Positions 8,066 through 19,264 of a DNA stretch of 64,000 bases are shown here, one piece after another. Source of the stretch: Candidatus Planktophila sp. GTDB lineage: Bacteria > Actinomycetota > Actinomycetes > Nanopelagicales > Nanopelagicaceae. Position 1 is the stretch's first letter; every line of letters starts with the position of its first letter. Where the stretch lies: NCBI GenBank assembly GCA_009694515.1, contig SHUV01000002.1, positions 1 through 64,000 of the forward strand, read 5' to 3'. Below the pieces are notes generated by a model, which saw nothing but the letters and a program-made list of their open reading frames with translations, did no database searches and had not been told where the DNA came from. A program made the position numbers and the translations under genes.

Positions 8066-9721
8066 ATGCCTAAAAGCGTTGGACTCTCAAAAGATAAGAA
8101 TTGGTGGCGCCAAGCGGCCATCTACCAGATCTACCCGCGAAGCTTCGCCGACTCAAATGGCGATGGCATTGGTGATCTCAAGGGAATCACTTCCCGCATC
8201 TCATACTTGAAATCATTGAGCCTTGATGCGCTCTGGTTAAGTCCATTCTATCCATCGGCGCTAGCAGATGGTGGCTATGACGTAGCTGATTATCGTGATG
8301 TAGATCCACGGCTTGGAACGCTGGCAGATTTCGATGAGCTGCTGGCAGAGCTACACAAAGTAGGAATCCGAATATTCGTTGATATCGTTCCTAACCACTC
8401 ATCCAATTTGCATGTGTGGTTTAAGGAAGCAATCGAAGCTAAGCCTGGCTCTAAAGCGCGCAATCGTTACATCTTCCGAGATGGAAAAGGTGAAAATGGC
8501 GAGCTGCCACCCACTGATTGGGTTTCACACTTTGCGCCTAGCGCTTGGACCCATGAATCAGTAATGGGTGGAAAAGGTAATCAGTGGTACATGCATTGGT
8601 TTGCCCCAGAACAGCCAGATTTCAATTGGGATAACCCAGAAGTGGAGAAAGAGTTCCTTAAGACACTTAAGTTCTGGGCCGATCGCGGAGTCGATGGTTT
8701 CCGTATTGATGTGGCACATGCACTGAAGAAAGATCTATCTGAGCCACTTCGTAGCCTGCCGGTCTTTGAAACCCTAGAAGAACGAGGTAACAAGGGCAAA
8801 GGCATCCTGGCCGACCGTGATGAACTCTTTAAGATTTACAAGCAATGGCGCAAACTATTTAACCAGTATGACCCACCACGAGTAGCCGTGGCAGAAGCAT
8901 TTGTGCACCCAGAGCGACTTCCGCTCTATGCCAGCACAAAGACTTTGGGGCAATGTTTTGATTTCCGTTTCATTGAGACCCCCTTTGAAGCAGCTGCGTA
9001 TAAAGAGAGCGTGCAAGATGCGCTGGAGCTTGCCCTTAAAAATAAATCTTCTTGCACATGGACACTTTCAAACCACGATCAAATTCGCCATGCGACCAAG
9101 ATGGGTCTTAATTCAGCAGTAGATCGTCGTTCATGGATGCTCTCCAATGGAACTTCTCATCCGCTAGATGCAGCCGCTGGCACACAGAACGCACTTGCGG
9201 CAACGCTATTTATTTTGGCTCTTCCTGGTAGTACATATATGTATCAAGGTGAAGAGCTAGGTCTGCACGAAGTCACTGATATTCCAGCAAGTCAGATTCA
9301 AGATCCGCAATACCTACGCAATAACAAAATGGATAAGGGGCGAGATGGGTGCCGCGTGCCCCTGCCGTGGGAGAAATCAGGAACTTCTTTTGGTTTTGGA
9401 ACAGGGGGTGCACACTTGCCACAACCTTCGTGGTTTGCAGATTACTCAGTAGAAGCAGAAGAGAATGATCCCAACTCCGCGCTCTCGATTTATCGCATCG
9501 CACTTGGGCTTCGTAAATCACTGATTACAGAAGAAAAGATAAAATGGCATAAGACTGGAAATTCATCTGTCTTGCACTTCTCACGGCCAAATGGCTGGCA
9601 CTGCATCACCAACTTCCGTGGTGGAAGTTATCCAATGCCCAAAGGAGAAATGCTCATCTCTTCCCACCCACTCACCGACGGCAAGATTTCAGCCGGCACA
9701 ACGGTTTGGCTTAAAAAATAA
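8066..9721 (+). CDS. aglA: GH13 alpha-glucosidase
   Basis: This is a glycoside hydrolase family 13 enzyme of about 551 residues. It has the N-terminal WWRQAAIYQIYPRSF and GDGIGDLKGI landmarks, DIVPNHSS (region I), DGFRIDVAHAL with the nucleophile Asp (region II), VAVAEAFVHPE with the acid Glu (region III) and TLSNHD (region IV). The late GRDGCRVPLPW segment is typical of actinobacterial AglA-type alpha-glucosidases that split maltose and short malto-oligosaccharides. There is no signal peptide, so it acts in the cytosol on imported sugars. I chose ATG 8066 because a -10 hexamer ends seven bases before it and homology begins just after. Confidence 0.93.
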   Translation: MPKSVGLSKDKNWWRQAAIYQIYPRSFADSNGDGIGDLKGITSRISYLKSLSLDALWLSPFYPSALADGGYDVADYRDVDPRLGTLADFDELLAELHKVGIRIFVDIVPNHSSNLHVWFKEAIEAKPGSKARNRYIFRDGKGENGELPPTDWVSHFAPSAWTHESVMGGKGNQWYMHWFAPEQPDFNWDNPEVEKEFLKTLKFWADRGVDGFRIDVAHALKKDLSEPLRSLPVFETLEERGNKGKGILADRDELFKIYKQWRKLFNQYDPPRVAVAEAFVHPERLPLYASTKTLGQCFDFRFIETPFEAAAYKESVQDALELALKNKSSCTWTLSNHDQIRHATKMGLNSAVDRRSWMLSNGTSHPLDAAAGTQNALAATLFILALPGSTYMYQGEELGLHEVTDIPASQIQDPQYLRNNKMDKGRDGCRVPLPWEKSGTSFGFGTGGAHLPQPSWFADYSVEAEENDPNSALSIYRIALGLRKSLITEEKIKWHKTGNSSVLHFSRPNGWHCITNFRGGSYPMPKGEMLISSHPLTDGKISAGTTVWLKK

Positions 9722-9731
9722 AACTATTTCT

Positions 9732-12748
<3,017 letters not shown>

Positions 12749-12755
12749 GGGGCTA

Positions 12756-12761
12756 AGTTTA
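12756..12761 (-). promoter_or_regulatory. -10 element of the PF13679 methyltransferase gene (leaderless)
   Basis: TAAACT on the minus strand ends seven bases before GTG 12748. Confidence 0.5.
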
Positions 12762-13083
12762 GTCTTTAGCTAAAGGAAGGCTCGCCACTACCGCCAAGCC
12801 ACCCAGGGCGCTCTTGCGTAGCGAGAAGGTGCCGTTCAATTTTTCAATAACGGCAGACATGATGCTCATACCCAACCCCGAACCACCATTTTCGCGCGAG
12901 CGAGACTTATCAAAGCGATTGAGTGAGCGAATATTCTCAGCATAAGCACCCTCAGGTAATCCTTGCCCAGCATCTTCAATCATAATCAGGCAGTTGCTGC
13001 CGCAATTTATGCTCGAGAGAGTGCAATCATCGCACTTGACTAACCGCCTATGCCACCAATAGATCCAATGCGTATGCAGAAAG
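12759..13083 (-). pseudogene. Remnant of a sensor histidine kinase (ATPase domain end only)
   Basis: An open stretch encodes the last part of an HATPase_c domain. IEDAGQGLPEG corresponds to the D-x-G-x-G box, DKSRSRENGGSGLGMSIM to the G2 box, and LGGLAVVASLPL to the final strand. The HisKA helix, H-box and N-box are missing. Upstream sequence reads through in different frames (a short MNLSAYALDLL segment resembles a broken N-box), which suggests frameshifts and decay. No response-regulator gene is adjacent. It may still make a 74-residue product from ATG 12983, but I read it as a relic. Confidence 0.65.
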
Positions 13084-13136
13084 GTTCATCAAAACAAAAA
13101 GAGAAGCAAGAGAAAAAAGAGAGACAGTCCCGCTAA

Positions 13137-13484
13137 CTACTCTTGCACATCTACTTTCATAGTGCGCAGCGTGTGACGGTCATGGCTCTTCTCGCGTTCA
13201 TGTATTTTTCTAATCTGTAACTCAATACTTTTAACAGCCTCATCAAATGCCGCCACATCATTAAACGATGCTGCCTCTGCACGTAATAGCGGTCCGGAGC
13301 CGTGCGAAGTAATAATCACCTTATGAGAATGTTTTCCTTGTCGCGGGTTCGCCTCATGCATTACTTCCACTTCAATGCGATCTATGATTACGCTAAAGCG
13401 ATTCATAGAGAGTAATTTCTCTTCTGCTATCGCTGAAAAATCACTGGCGAGTTCTGCATGGCGGGGATGGATGATGATTTTCAT
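13137..13484 (-). CDS. Short ribosome hibernation factor-like protein (S30AE domain)
   Basis: This 115-residue protein fits the N-terminal HPF/RaiA domain: MKIIIHPRHAELASDFSAIAEEKLLSM, then an EVEVMHEANPRQGKHSHKVII strand and an AFDEAVKSIELQIRK helix. Such proteins bind the 30S decoding centre and silence ribosomes in stationary phase. The C-terminal dimerisation domain of the long HPF typical of actinobacteria is absent. In mycobacteria the long form lies between secA and comF, where this window has none. The ribosome site is weak. It follows a purine-rich spacer after the kinase relic. Confidence 0.65.
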   Translation of the reverse strand: MKIIIHPRHAELASDFSAIAEEKLLSMNRFSVIIDRIEVEVMHEANPRQGKHSHKVIITSHGSGPLLRAEAASFNDVAAFDEAVKSIELQIRKIHEREKSHDRHTLRTMKVDVQE

Positions 13485-13527
13485 TTCAACAGCATCCCAC
13501 TACCGGGGTAAAAATGTAAGAGTAGAT

Positions 13528-13917
13528 TTAGCTGGACAGTGGCAGCAGATAAACAACTAATGTGAGGACTGCGGCTAACGAGAGTGATTGAGTGAGAATG
13601 ACCACTGCAGTCTTTCGATCGGCTGCAAGCGCTGCTTTATCCTGCACGCGCGAGAGCTGACCCAGCTTGCCGAAATTAAATGTTCCCATCAGCCCGTATG
13701 CAAGACAGAATTTTCGTTTCGATTGCACCCAGCCAATTGATGCCACAGCCAGCGGAATAAAGATTCCGAGTCGAAGCGAGGGTTCGGCACTTGTTGAAAT
13801 AAATCCAATAAGCGCGCTCACGCTGAGAGCGCTTCCAATAATGGCAACTATTTGGCGGCGGCGAATTTCTCCGGTGCCAATATTGCAAGACCCAGCTACA
13901 TACTGGTTGTCAGACAT
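13528..13917 (-). CDS. Small membrane protein of unknown function
   Basis: This 129-residue protein begins MSDNQYVAGSCNIGTGEIRRRQ, then has three to four hydrophobic segments (IVAIIGSALSVSALIGFI, LGIFIPLAVASIGWV, VVILTQSLSLAAVLTLVVYLL). The N-terminal soluble part with a cysteine and the RKFCLAYGLMGTFNFG loop look conserved in character, but I do not recognise the family. Its ATG follows directly on the stop codon of an upstream 48-residue ORF (TAA then ATG), so the two are probably co-translated. Confidence 0.6.
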   Translation of the reverse strand: MSDNQYVAGSCNIGTGEIRRRQIVAIIGSALSVSALIGFISTSAEPSLRLGIFIPLAVASIGWVQSKRKFCLAYGLMGTFNFGKLGQLSRVQDKAALAADRKTAVVILTQSLSLAAVLTLVVYLLPLSS

Positions 13918-14064
13918 TTACGCTTCTTCGAATTCGTCTTCGTCAATCCAAGCATCAGTCTCATTCTCATCTTGTTTTTCAACCCAGGATAGAAATGATC
14001 CAACAGCGCGGAAGGCAAGAAGTGCAACAGTGATTGCCGCAAGGGTTCTTCGGAGCGCTTTCAT
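13918..14064 (-). CDS. Small membrane protein of 48 residues
   Basis: This ORF was too short for the ORF track. It reads MKALRRTLAAITVALLAFRA, then a membrane-like stretch through VGSFLSWVEKQ and a strongly acidic tail (WIDEDEFEEA). The pattern of basic start, single hydrophobic helix and acidic end is protein-like. Its stop is directly adjacent to the ATG of the next membrane-protein gene. The function is unknown. It may be a small partner of the 129-residue protein. Confidence 0.5.
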   Translation of the reverse strand: MKALRRTLAAITVALLAFRAVGSFLSWVEKQDENETDAWIDEDEFEEA

Positions 14065-14103
14065 ATGGCTAAAAATACTCCACTTTGAATCAAAGTGCGC
14101 GCT

Positions 14104-15171
14104 TTACCCCTGGGTGAGTGCGGTGTCGATATCGTTCCAGAGGTCATCGATATGTTCGCATCCCACTGAAAGACGGATGAGATTCTCCGGCACGCTATGG
14201 CTCTCGCGTTCCCACCGACGCCGGCGCTCCCACGTGGTTTCAACTCCCCCCAGACTTGTTGCATTTGCAATCAGAAATGATGCATCACAGATAGCTTCGG
14301 CCTGCTCGGCGCTAGCGCCTGCTTGGAATGAGACAACTGCACCGAATCCGGGATAGCGAACATTTTTAACCGCAGGGTGATCAGCTAACTTCTTTGCCAA
14401 GCTGGCCGCACTTTCTTGGGCACGGTTAAATCGAAGTGGGAAGGTACGAAGTCCGCGTAGACCAAGCCAGACTTCAAAAGGTCCAGCAACTCCGCCCAGA
14501 GTTGTCCGGGCCTCAATCAGGCGGGTATGGAGCGCAGGGTCTTTAACTGAAAGCGAACCCAAAATAACATCGCTATGGCCAGCAAGATATTTGGCAACTG
14601 AATGCATGACAATATCGGCGCCAAATGTCAGCGGCTTTTGATTGAGCGGTGTTGCAAAAGTGTTATCAAATCCCACACCCAAATTACGCTTCTTCGCTTC
14701 GCCAATGATTACTGCTACTTCAGCAACATTTAAACCAGGATTGGTTGGTGATTCCACCCATAAGAATGCGGCGCCCTGTAATTGGCTGATCACCTCTTTC
14801 GTATCTGTAATATCTACAAAGCGAACTTCGAGTCGTCCTTCGGTGTGATAACGCTTGAGCAGTGACATGGTGCCGCTATAGCCTTCATGTGAGGCAACCA
14901 CAGGTGCTCCGTGTGGCAAGAGCGAAAAGACGGCAGTGATTGCCGCCATCCCTGAGGCAAAGACCAACGTTGATTGCGCTTCTTCCAGTGCCGAAATTGC
15001 ATTCTCTAGCTCATGCCAGTTTTCATTTCCGAAGCGGCCATAATTAATGTCACCTCCTGCACGGTATGTGGAGTTTAGGGAGATGTGTGTATTTAATCCG
15101 GCGCCCGGCGCTGCTTGCGGACGCCCTGTGGAAATTGCAAGAGTCTCCGGGTGCAGGAACTTATCGGCCAT
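14104..15171 (-). CDS. metB: Cystathionine gamma-synthase/lyase family PLP enzyme
   Basis: This 355-residue PLP enzyme belongs to the Cys/Met metabolism family. It has YGRFGNENW near residue 44, FASGMAAI near 71, VESPTNPGL near 139 and the PLP lysine K194 in HSVAKYLAGHSD. It should form cystathionine from an activated homoserine and cysteine, or run the reverse lyase reaction. It is shorter than typical MetB (about 380). An unusual basic patch (TTWERRRRWERES) precedes the C-terminal RLSVGCEH motif. It is leaderless (TACTCT six bases before ATG). The exact family member cannot be settled by eye. Confidence 0.85.
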   Translation of the reverse strand: MADKFLHPETLAISTGRPQAAPGAGLNTHISLNSTYRAGGDINYGRFGNENWHELENAISALEEAQSTLVFASGMAAITAVFSLLPHGAPVVASHEGYSGTMSLLKRYHTEGRLEVRFVDITDTKEVISQLQGAAFLWVESPTNPGLNVAEVAVIIGEAKKRNLGVGFDNTFATPLNQKPLTFGADIVMHSVAKYLAGHSDVILGSLSVKDPALHTRLIEARTTLGGVAGPFEVWLGLRGLRTFPLRFNRAQESAASLAKKLADHPAVKNVRYPGFGAVVSFQAGASAEQAEAICDASFLIANATSLGGVETTWERRRRWERESHSVPENLIRLSVGCEHIDDLWNDIDTALTQG

Positions 15172-15177
15172 AGGTAC

Positions 15178-15183
15178 AGAGTA
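15178..15183 (-). promoter_or_regulatory. -10 element of metB (leaderless)
   Basis: TACTCT on the minus strand ends six bases before ATG 15171 and lies in the short gap after msrA. Confidence 0.5.
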
Positions 15184-15188
15184 ATCGC

Positions 15189-15719
15189 TTAACTGGAAAC
15201 TTGCGAAGGAAATGAGACTCCGGTACTTGAATGACAGTCATAGCCATTGGGATTCTTCGCTAAATATCGCTGGTGGTACTCCTCCGCGAGATAGTAAGGG
15301 ATGCCTTGCGCGCTCTTGATCTCGGTAACAATCTCGCCAATACCTTTTCGGGAAAGGGCTGCCTGATACACATCGCGTGTTGCCTCTGCCTGTAGCAACT
15401 GAGAATCACTTGTTGTGAAAATCGCACTCCGATACTGGGTTCCGATATCTCCACCTTGCCGGTTGAGCGAAGTCGGATCATGCATCACCCAGAACTCTTC
15501 TAGTAATCGTCGATATGTAACCTTCGTTGGATCAAAGCTCACTTCCACAATCTCGGCATGGCCCGTCACACCTGTGCACACTTGTTCATATGAAGGATCA
15601 GGACGTGTTCCACCCATATAGCCAACACTTGTCTGTAGTACTCCAGGAATATTCCACAATCTGCGCTCGGCGCCCCAGAAACAACCTGTTGCAAAATATG
15701 CTTTCTCGGTATTGCTCAT
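15189..15719 (-). CDS. msrA: Peptide methionine-S-sulfoxide reductase
   Basis: This 176-residue enzyme reduces methionine-S-sulfoxide in proteins. The catalytic cysteine is C13 in ATGCFWGAERRL. GYMGGTRPDPSYEQVC, GHAEIVEVSFDP and YHQRYLAKNPNGY are MsrA landmarks. The ORF track starts at 15773, but that extension would run through the tRNA-Arg gene. The ATG at 15719 gives the normal N-terminus (MSNTEKAYFATG). TAGATT lies eight bases before this ATG, so it may be leaderless. The mRNA and the tRNA are divergent. Confidence 0.93.
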   Translation of the reverse strand: MSNTEKAYFATGCFWGAERRLWNIPGVLQTSVGYMGGTRPDPSYEQVCTGVTGHAEIVEVSFDPTKVTYRRLLEEFWVMHDPTSLNRQGGDIGTQYRSAIFTTSDSQLLQAEATRDVYQAALSRKGIGEIVTEIKSAQGIPYYLAEEYHQRYLAKNPNGYDCHSSTGVSFPSQVSS

Positions 15720-15746
15720 AGTCAGATAATCTACCCTTCTACCTGC

Positions 15747-15818
15747 GCCCCCGTAGCTCAGGGGATAGAGCACTGCCCTCCGGAGGCAGGTGCACAGGTT
15801 CGATTCCTGTCGGGGGCA
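15747..15818 (+). tRNA. tRNA-Arg (anticodon CCG)
   Basis: A cloverleaf can be drawn by eye. The acceptor arm is GCCCCCG with CGGGGGC. The D-arm begins TAGCTCAGGGGATAGAGC. The anticodon stem CTGCC/GGCAG carries the loop CTCCGGA (anticodon CCG, reading CGG). The T-arm is CAGGTTCGATTCCTG and the discriminator is A. The 3' CCA is not encoded, as is common in actinobacteria. Confidence 0.95.
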
Positions 15819-15999
15819 CTATCACCAACTGCGCTCAATTTTTTCATAACACAATCAACACAAGAGGGATATAAATCACTTCAAAGCTCGAAATCTTCTC
15901 GACTACCTTATTGTTAAACTAAGCTGTAACAGGGAGAATAACCCTCTTGCGCGCACTAGTTGCGCACACATTTATATCTAGAATTGAAAGGGGTGAGCC
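15819..15999. other. Upstream region of whiB1
   Basis: About 180 bases separate the tRNA from the WhiB start. It contains a perfect GCGCA-CTAGT-TGCGC inverted repeat (15951-15965) overlapping two TTGCGC direct repeats, a TAGAAT candidate -10 at 15979, and GAAAGGGGTG as ribosome site. An A/T-rich stretch after the tRNA has a short T-run but no convincing hairpin. Confidence 0.4.
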
Positions 16000-16266
16000 A
16001 TGGACTGGAGACATCAGTCTGCATGTCGCGATGAAGATCCTGAGCTCTTCTTCCCCGTTGGCAATACTGGCCCCGCAATTAGCCAGATTGAAGAAGCGAA
16101 GAAGGTATGTAATCGCTGCCTCGTCAAAGATCCATGCCTTGCTTGGGCTCTGGAATCAGGTCAAGATGCTGGTGTGTGGGGCGGACTTTCAGAAGATGAA
16201 CGCCGCGCCCTTAAACGTCGCGCAGCTCGTAACCGTGCTCGCTTGATAGATAACGGAATCGCTTAA
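16000..16266 (+). CDS. whiB1: WhiB-family iron-sulfur regulator, WhiB1-like
   Basis: This 88-residue protein has the four cysteines that hold a 4Fe-4S cluster (C9, C37, C40, C46 in SACRDED and KVCNRCLVKDPC). The GVWGGLSEDERR turn and a basic C-terminal tail (RRALKRRAARNRAR) for DNA contact follow. WhiB1-type proteins bind sigma region 4 of the housekeeping sigma factor and respond to nitric oxide and redox state. Placement next to a pdtaS-type kinase matches the mycobacterial whiB1 locus. GAAAGGGGTG lies upstream of the ATG. Confidence 0.93.
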   Translation: MDWRHQSACRDEDPELFFPVGNTGPAISQIEEAKKVCNRCLVKDPCLAWALESGQDAGVWGGLSEDERRALKRRAARNRARLIDNGIA

Positions 16267-16276
16267 CCTACAATTT

Positions 16277-17752
16277 TTATTTAGTGTTTGGAAAAACCAC
16301 AATAGCTTTCGTCTGAGTTTCATCAGAGACCAATGAGAGCGTGCCGCTAAGTTCATTTTCAGTCAGCGTGCGCACAATTTGCAGACCGAGGTTTGGAGAT
16401 TCAGCGATGTTGAAGCCTTCCGGTAATCCCACGCCATCATCTGAAATGATCACTTGAATCTCTGAATTCTGGCAATCAACATGAATTCCCAGCACTGAAC
16501 CCGTCTCAGCTAATCCGTGTTCGAGAGCGTTATGAATGAGTTCGGTAATGACTAGGGCTAGTGGTGTTGCAATTCGTGGGTCAAGTGAACCAAAGGTGCC
16601 AGTTCGCTCGATGCGCAATTCATTCATGCGAGGGCTCAGCTCTAGCGCATGCGTGACCAGGCTATCTAGCACCTGATCGAAGCCCACTGATGCATCGGGA
16701 GTATTGGAAAGAGTTTCATGTACCAAGGCAATGGAGGCAATACGACGAACCGCCTCATTAAGTGCGGCACTCGCGTTGGGATCATTGATGCGGCGAGCTT
16801 GCAACCGAAGCAGAGCTGAAACAGTCTGTAAATTATTCTTTACTCGGTGATGAATCTCGCGAATAGTCACATCTTTTGTTACTAGTTCGCGCTCACGTCT
16901 GCGAATCTCAGTGACGTTATTGAGTAAGACGATTGCACCAATCCGGTTTTCGCCTTGAATCAGTGGGAGGACGGTAAATGAGATGGTTCCACCAGCATTT
17001 TCAATCTCAACTCGTTTCAGTGATTTGCCGGTAAGTGCCCCAGCGATACTCTCTTCTTGGGCATTGGCACTGTGTTGTGCAAGTGATTGTGCAAGAGTTC
17101 CCAGCTCACTTCCTTCAACCTCATGCACCCAACCTAAGCGGCTAAAAGCTGACTGCGCATTCGGACTTGCATAGGAGACAACACCGTTGACATCAAGGCG
17201 GATTAATCCATCACCCACGCGTGGCGCCGGGTCAAAAAGTGATCCTGCATCTGGGTATGGAAAACTTCCTTCCGTAATCATTCGATATAAATTATTTGCA
17301 ATCTCGCGATAGTTAAGCTCCAATCGGCTGGGTTGGCGCATTAGTTCGGCATTTCTATGGCGCGAAATAACAGCAACCACAAGGCCATCAACTACTACTG
17401 GGATAGTTTCTTCTTTGACAGAGAACTCACCCATTGGCTCTGGTTCGGTATTTCTCACAATTTCAGCGCTAGCAAGTGCTTGATCTATATATTTGCGCTG
17501 CCCATGGGTGATTTCATCTCCGATGACATCAAGTGGAAAGAGAGTTGCGGCAGTTGTGGGTCTGATGTGTGCAACTGCAACATAACCAGTGGGCCAGCTC
17601 TTGAAATCTTTTCGCAGCGGAACCCAGAGAATTAAATCAGCGAAAGATAAATCTGAAAGTAGCTGCCAATCAGCGATCAGTTCGCGAAGTCGGTGAATAT
17701 GAATATCAGTCAGCGGGCTTCGCTTTTTCACAAATTCTTCAATCGATGCCAT
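16277..17752 (-). CDS. pdtaS: Sensor histidine kinase, PdtaS type
   Basis: This soluble kinase of about 491 residues has an N-terminal GAF-like domain, a PAS domain (NGVVSYASPNAQSAFSRLG), a HisKA_2 phosphoacceptor helix with IREIHHRVKNNLQTVSALL, and an HATPase domain (ELIHNALEHGL, ISDDGVGLPEGF, NLGLQIVRTL). In mycobacteria PdtaS signals to the RNA-binding antiterminator PdtaR. No pdtaR lies in this window. I chose ATG 17752 over GTG 17776 because AAGGA lies eight bases before it. No membrane segment is visible. Confidence 0.92.
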   Translation of the reverse strand: MASIEEFVKKRSPLTDIHIHRLRELIADWQLLSDLSFADLILWVPLRKDFKSWPTGYVAVAHIRPTTAATLFPLDVIGDEITHGQRKYIDQALASAEIVRNTEPEPMGEFSVKEETIPVVVDGLVVAVISRHRNAELMRQPSRLELNYREIANNLYRMITEGSFPYPDAGSLFDPAPRVGDGLIRLDVNGVVSYASPNAQSAFSRLGWVHEVEGSELGTLAQSLAQHSANAQEESIAGALTGKSLKRVEIENAGGTISFTVLPLIQGENRIGAIVLLNNVTEIRRRERELVTKDVTIREIHHRVKNNLQTVSALLRLQARRINDPNASAALNEAVRRIASIALVHETLSNTPDASVGFDQVLDSLVTHALELSPRMNELRIERTGTFGSLDPRIATPLALVITELIHNALEHGLAETGSVLGIHVDCQNSEIQVIISDDGVGLPEGFNIAESPNLGLQIVRTLTENELSGTLSLVSDETQTKAIVVFPNTK

Positions 17753-17763
17753 ATTTCGAATCC

Positions 17764-18153
17764 TTACGAAAGCCACGTTGTCAGATTGTTGGCAATCTCT
17801 TGTGTGGCAAACCAGGTCAGTTCCTGACCATCAGCTGAAACCTCAAAACAGCATTGCACGTAATCCCACATCAGAGGTGCGGCAAGAGAGATTGAGAGTT
17901 CATGCTCTGCTTCAATGATTGATTCAGGAACTTCCAGGGCTAACACGCAGGCAGTTCCAACAGCAGAACCTAGTAGCTCCACTGCATCCTCGGCTGCAAT
18001 CAATGACAGGGTGTATTCGACTTCTTCTTCATCGAGATCGCTATTGCTGGATATGAATGTCGGGGTAGCTGCATAGGCATCGCTGACATCGAACTCTCCT
18101 GATTGGAGAAATTCTTGAATTTCAGAGGCGGTAACACCGATGTATGCACGCAT
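17764..18153 (-). CDS. Actinobacterial conserved protein, DUF6912-like
   Basis: This acidic 129-residue protein begins MRAYIGVTASEIQEFLQSGEF and continues with ATPTF and EEEVEYTLSLIAAEDAVELL. That pattern resembles the DUF6912 family found near pdtaS-like loci in actinobacteria. No catalytic motif is visible and the function is unknown. It starts six bases after TAGGCT, with no ribosome site, so it is probably leaderless. It lies between the kinase and the CpaE-like gene, in the same direction. Confidence 0.6.
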   Translation of the reverse strand: MRAYIGVTASEIQEFLQSGEFDVSDAYAATPTFISSNSDLDEEEVEYTLSLIAAEDAVELLGSAVGTACVLALEVPESIIEAEHELSISLAAPLMWDYVQCCFEVSADGQELTWFATQEIANNLTTWLS

Positions 18154-18159
18154 GTGCCT

Positions 18160-18165
18160 AGCCTA
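18160..18165 (-). promoter_or_regulatory. -10 element of the DUF6912-like gene (leaderless)
   Basis: TAGGCT on the minus strand ends six bases before ATG 18153. Confidence 0.5.
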
Positions 18166-18172
18166 TAAGAAG

Positions 18173-19264
18173 TTATCCCCCTACTTCACCGGCCAAACTG
18201 GCGATGCTCTTGCGGAGCAGGCTTCGCTCATTAGATTCATAGAGTGATGTCTGCTCATTTTCAGCCATTGCTATCGAACGCGAATCTGCCGGATACGCAA
18301 GAATTTTCTTAGGGCCAATCGTCCTTGCAGCCGCCAGAAATGCTTCGTCATAAATTGCGCCTCTCTTACCTTGAGCCGACATGGCCTGGACAAATGAGAT
18401 TGCGGGCTTCATTGAATTTTGTGAGAGAGCTTGTGAAATCTTGCGAACTCGCTCGACTCCCACTCGGTTAGATTTTGCGATGATCCATAATTCATCTGCC
18501 TGCGAAGTGACCCAGACCAGAATCTCACCAGTCCAGCGTTGGCCTCGAAGTACTTGCGCAAGTTCTGAGATCACACCGGAATCGATGATGATGTAATCAA
18601 ACTCCATCTTGGCAGCGTCCAATAGCGCAATTGATTCAGCTGCATTTTCTTGAGTGACTTCCAGTGCCCACATATTATTGGCAATCTTTTGAAAGCTCTT
18701 CGCAGAGTTCAACCCTTGTTGCCCTAAGAGAATTGCAATAGTGGGAGAAAAGGCATTTCCATCAATGATGAGAACTTTCTTTGCTAAAAGACTAAGTTCA
18801 GTTGCGATGTTAATACTTAACGATGTGCAGCCAGCGCCAGCATGGGCAGCTGCAATTGCCAGGACATGTGCTCGAGTTTGCTGGGTAACTGGCTCGCTGA
18901 CTCTGAGCATCGGCCTTCTCATCGAACCGCGAATCATCGCAATTAACTCGAGGGCAACGGTGGGCTGGGCAAAGGAATCTGGAAATTGGAGCAGATCTAC
19001 ATCGCTTTTTCGAAAGATAAAGATTCTCATCCCGCTATTAGTGAGTTTATGAAGAGATTGGTGATCTAGCCCCTCTAAATCTGTGGAGATGAGTAATACA
19101 TCTGGTTGTGTTTCTAAACCCTGCAAAAACTCATTGAGAGATACCCAATCCAGTGCGCGATATAAGACGTTCCATCCTTGACTAAATAAGGTACTTGCCG
19201 CAAAGCTTTCAAAGTCAGAACCATGTATCGCCGTGACCGCACTAGCGTGTTCTGACTTAGCCAT
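18173..19264 (-). CDS. CpaE/Ssd-like MinD-family ATPase with degenerate P-loop
   Basis: This protein of about 363 residues has an N-terminal receiver-like region ([14 protein letters not shown]) and a C-terminal ParA/MinD fold ([21 protein letters not shown], then [28 protein letters not shown]). Both lysines of the deviant Walker A (KGGxGKT) are replaced, giving HAGAGCTS, so normal ATP hydrolysis is doubtful. Actinobacterial Ssd/CpaE proteins show similar changes. They are linked to Flp/Tad pili or septum control. I use ATG 19264, which overlaps the stop of the upstream SAF gene by eight bases. No other pilus gene lies in the window. Confidence 0.7.
   Translation of the reverse strand: MAKSEHASAVTAIHGSDFESFAASTLFSQGWNVLYRALDWVSLNEFLQGLETQPDVLLISTDLEGLDHQSLHKLTNSGMRIFIFRKSDVDLLQFPDSFAQPTVALELIAMIRGSMRRPMLRVSEPVTQQTRAHVLAIAAAHAGAGCTSLSINIATELSLLAKKVLIIDGNAFSPTIAILLGQQGLNSAKSFQKIANNMWALEVTQENAAESIALLDAAKMEFDYIIIDSGVISELAQVLRGQRWTGEILVWVTSQADELWIIAKSNRVGVERVRKISQALSQNSMKPAISFVQAMSAQGKRGAIYDEAFLAAARTIGPKKILAYPADSRSIAMAENEQTSLYESNERSLLRKSIASLAGEVGG

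Noticed and set aside
13667-14356. 229-residue plus-strand ORF
   Set aside because: It spans the opposite strand of three minus-strand genes and has no initiation signal.
15719-15773. N-terminal extension of msrA in the ORF track
   Set aside because: The extension lies within the tRNA-Arg gene and the normal MsrA N-terminus starts at ATG 15719.
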